DNA of 64,000 nucleotides from Arcobacter sp. (GTDB taxonomy: Bacteria > Campylobacterota > Campylobacteria > Campylobacterales > Arcobacteraceae), in NCBI GenBank assembly GCA_002869565.1, contig PKUJ01000023.1, positions 1 through 64,000 on the forward strand. The letters are read 5' to 3'. The notes under the pieces were generated by a model. The model did not search any database and had not been told where the DNA came from. It saw only the letters and a program-made list of their open reading frames with translations. This document shows positions 63,006-64,000 of the stretch, in pieces (positions within the stretch are counted from its first letter, which is position 1; the number at the start of each line of letters is the position of its first letter). Position numbers and translations under genes: made by a program.

Positions 63006-64000
63006 TTAGAAGCTATATCTTACGTATGCTTTTATATCTCTTGCAGATTCTACAGGATCTTGTCCCATTAATTTTGCTTGATCAATTGTCATAGGTGTAC
63101 CTTCCGCTCCAAAAAATGAATTACTTCCAGTGTAATCATATTTTACATAAGTAGCATTAATACCGAAGCTTAAAGCTTTTGTAAGTTGTTGAGTTCTATA
63201 TATTTCCCACGCAGTACCACGTGCTGCTATTTTAGAACCAGTCATAGTATCTTCACCATATGTCATAGATCTCCAGTATTTACTACCTTTATTCCATTCT
63301 ATACCAATTCTTGAATTTTCAGGATCAATTGGACAAGGTGCATTTACCCCAAGCCAAACAGAATTACCAGTTTCTTTGTCTATTGAGCCTAACATTCCTA
63401 AAGTTGTACCGAATGCATTTGATGCGTTTGGTCTTGTTCTAGACATTGCATAAGAAGCAAAAACAGTAGTATTATCTAAATAGTCAGAAATTTCATCACC
63501 TATCCCATCTACTTTGAACATAATTGTTGCTAAATCCATATCTCAAACATCATTAAATTGTAATAAAGATTGTGCATTCATCATATCAGAAGCAGTAGCA
63601 GCTGTCATCATTGCCCCTTGGTAAGCTCCAAGTTGATTATTTGTAAATCCTATTAAGTTCCAAGCTCTTGCATAATTCATATGTACAGAGTATTGACCAT
63701 CATCATATGGAACAAAAATAAATCCTGCCATATCTATATCTGAATGTAGCGTTTCATCTTTTGCGTAATCTGTGCCATCAAACTGAAATCTTTGTTTTGC
63801 ATTTGTTAGCCCACGACCTGCACAAAATTTAAACCACATACCTTCAACACCAGTGATTTTATCTAAATTAAATCTTGCACTTGCTCCATCAAACTCTACA
63901 TTAACTGTATGGGATAAAGGAGATTTTCTTTTTTGGTTAGCTCTTAGATTTATTCCAAGTCCATCAGTAGATGGTCTTCTACCAACAGAAGCTGTCCATG
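63006..64000 (-). pseudogene. DUF3373-family outer-membrane protein, interrupted by in-frame TGA, 5' end outside window
   Basis: The frame runs in from the window edge (TASVGRRPSTDGLGINLRAN), passes through VEGMWFKFCAGRGLTNAKQ and stops at a TGA (63543-63545), then continues in the same frame to the stop at 63006-63008 with DMDLATIMFKVDGIGDEISD and a beta-barrel-like end KAYVRYSF. The text around the stop reads QFNDV, stop, DMDLAT; Gly (GGA) is the likely original codon. DUF3373 proteins are predicted outer-membrane beta-barrels of Campylobacterota; the terminal aromatic residue is typical of such barrels. An ATG at 63537-63539 could restart but would lack the N-terminal barrel and signal peptide. 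Confidence 0.78.

Noticed and set aside
1-64000. Alternative genetic code or selenocysteine as the reason for internal stops
   Set aside because: Three of the four clear internal stops are TAA, not TGA, and both TAA and TGA also end intact genes here (for example glmM and hemG end in TGA). No selenocysteine insertion hairpin was seen after the TGA.
1-64000. Insertion sequence, prophage or integrated island
   Set aside because: No transposase, integrase, phage structural genes, tRNA-flanked direct repeats or abrupt base-composition change were found; the genes look like ordinary chromosomal ones.

Overview
The window is AT-rich (roughly 28-30% GC by eye) and densely coded on both strands. No gap between genes exceeds about 250 bases. 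Protein families and order point to Campylobacterota, most likely the Arcobacter group (Arcobacteraceae). The signs are sensor kinases with an HQWRQPL H-box, a single-chain pyruvate:ferredoxin oxidoreductase, LuxS, a polysulfide/thiosulfate reductase with periplasmic rhodanese, a TorA-type reductase followed by a monohaem cytochrome as in Campylobacter, and a DUF3373 outer-membrane protein. This assignment comes from family recognition, not a database search.

Layout. 1-1451: 3' end of a TMAO/DMSO reductase gene and its cytochrome c. 1507-5492: overlapping response regulator, peptide-type binding protein and histidine kinase genes. 5559-13297: a small membrane protein, a YbdK-type ligase, a broken gamma-glutamyltransferase, a double hemerythrin, a broken N-formylglutamate amidohydrolase, an MnmD-like methyltransferase and a REC-PAS-GGDEF-EAL protein. 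13301-15575: luxS with a small partner, a DUF1439 lipoprotein and a beta carbonic anhydrase. 15617-21516: a tripartite tricarboxylate transporter (tctCBA) followed by its two-component system, whose kinase gene is interrupted. 21608-31463: two unknown genes, nifJ, a HAD phosphatase, and a multi-PAS kinase paired with another peptide-type binding protein. 31615-32429: rpsI and rplM. 32506-41599: a phosphate regulon (pstS, an EAL-CBS-GGDEF gene, pstCAB, phoU, a psiE-like gene, phoB-like and phoR-like genes). 41673-42518: an unknown protein with a C-terminal series of RRKDD motifs. 42635-47878: prfA, rpsT, glmM, lspA, leuC and mobA. 47978-57770: a sulfur redox block (Tat-exported sulfide:quinone oxidoreductase-like flavoprotein, several c-type cytochromes, PhsABC/PsrABC, triple rhodanese). 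57932-62962: a HemG-like gene without a normal start codon, a VOC-like protein, then thrS-infC-rpmI-rplT and an unknown gene. 63006-64000: an interrupted DUF3373 gene.

How the genes work together. Electron-transfer genes dominate (TorA, PhsABC, SQR, cytochromes, NifJ), together with signalling genes (five histidine kinases, four DNA-binding response regulators, two c-di-GMP proteins). The phosphate block carries two matching direct repeats of GTAACC with 11-base spacing, one upstream of pstS and one upstream of pstC. They look like Pho boxes and would make this a self-regulating phosphate-starvation unit that also makes or degrades c-di-GMP.

Oddities. At least four genes (ggt, N-formylglutamate amidohydrolase, the tct-linked kinase, DUF3373) are each cut by one in-frame stop codon with no frameshift. 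torA may be a fifth case, and hemG appears to have ATA where ATG is expected. The likely ancestral codons (GAA, GGA) would make the stops G-to-T changes, so either recent gene decay or a base-substitution sequencing artefact should be considered. The most unusual intact gene is the RRKDD-motif protein next to pstS.
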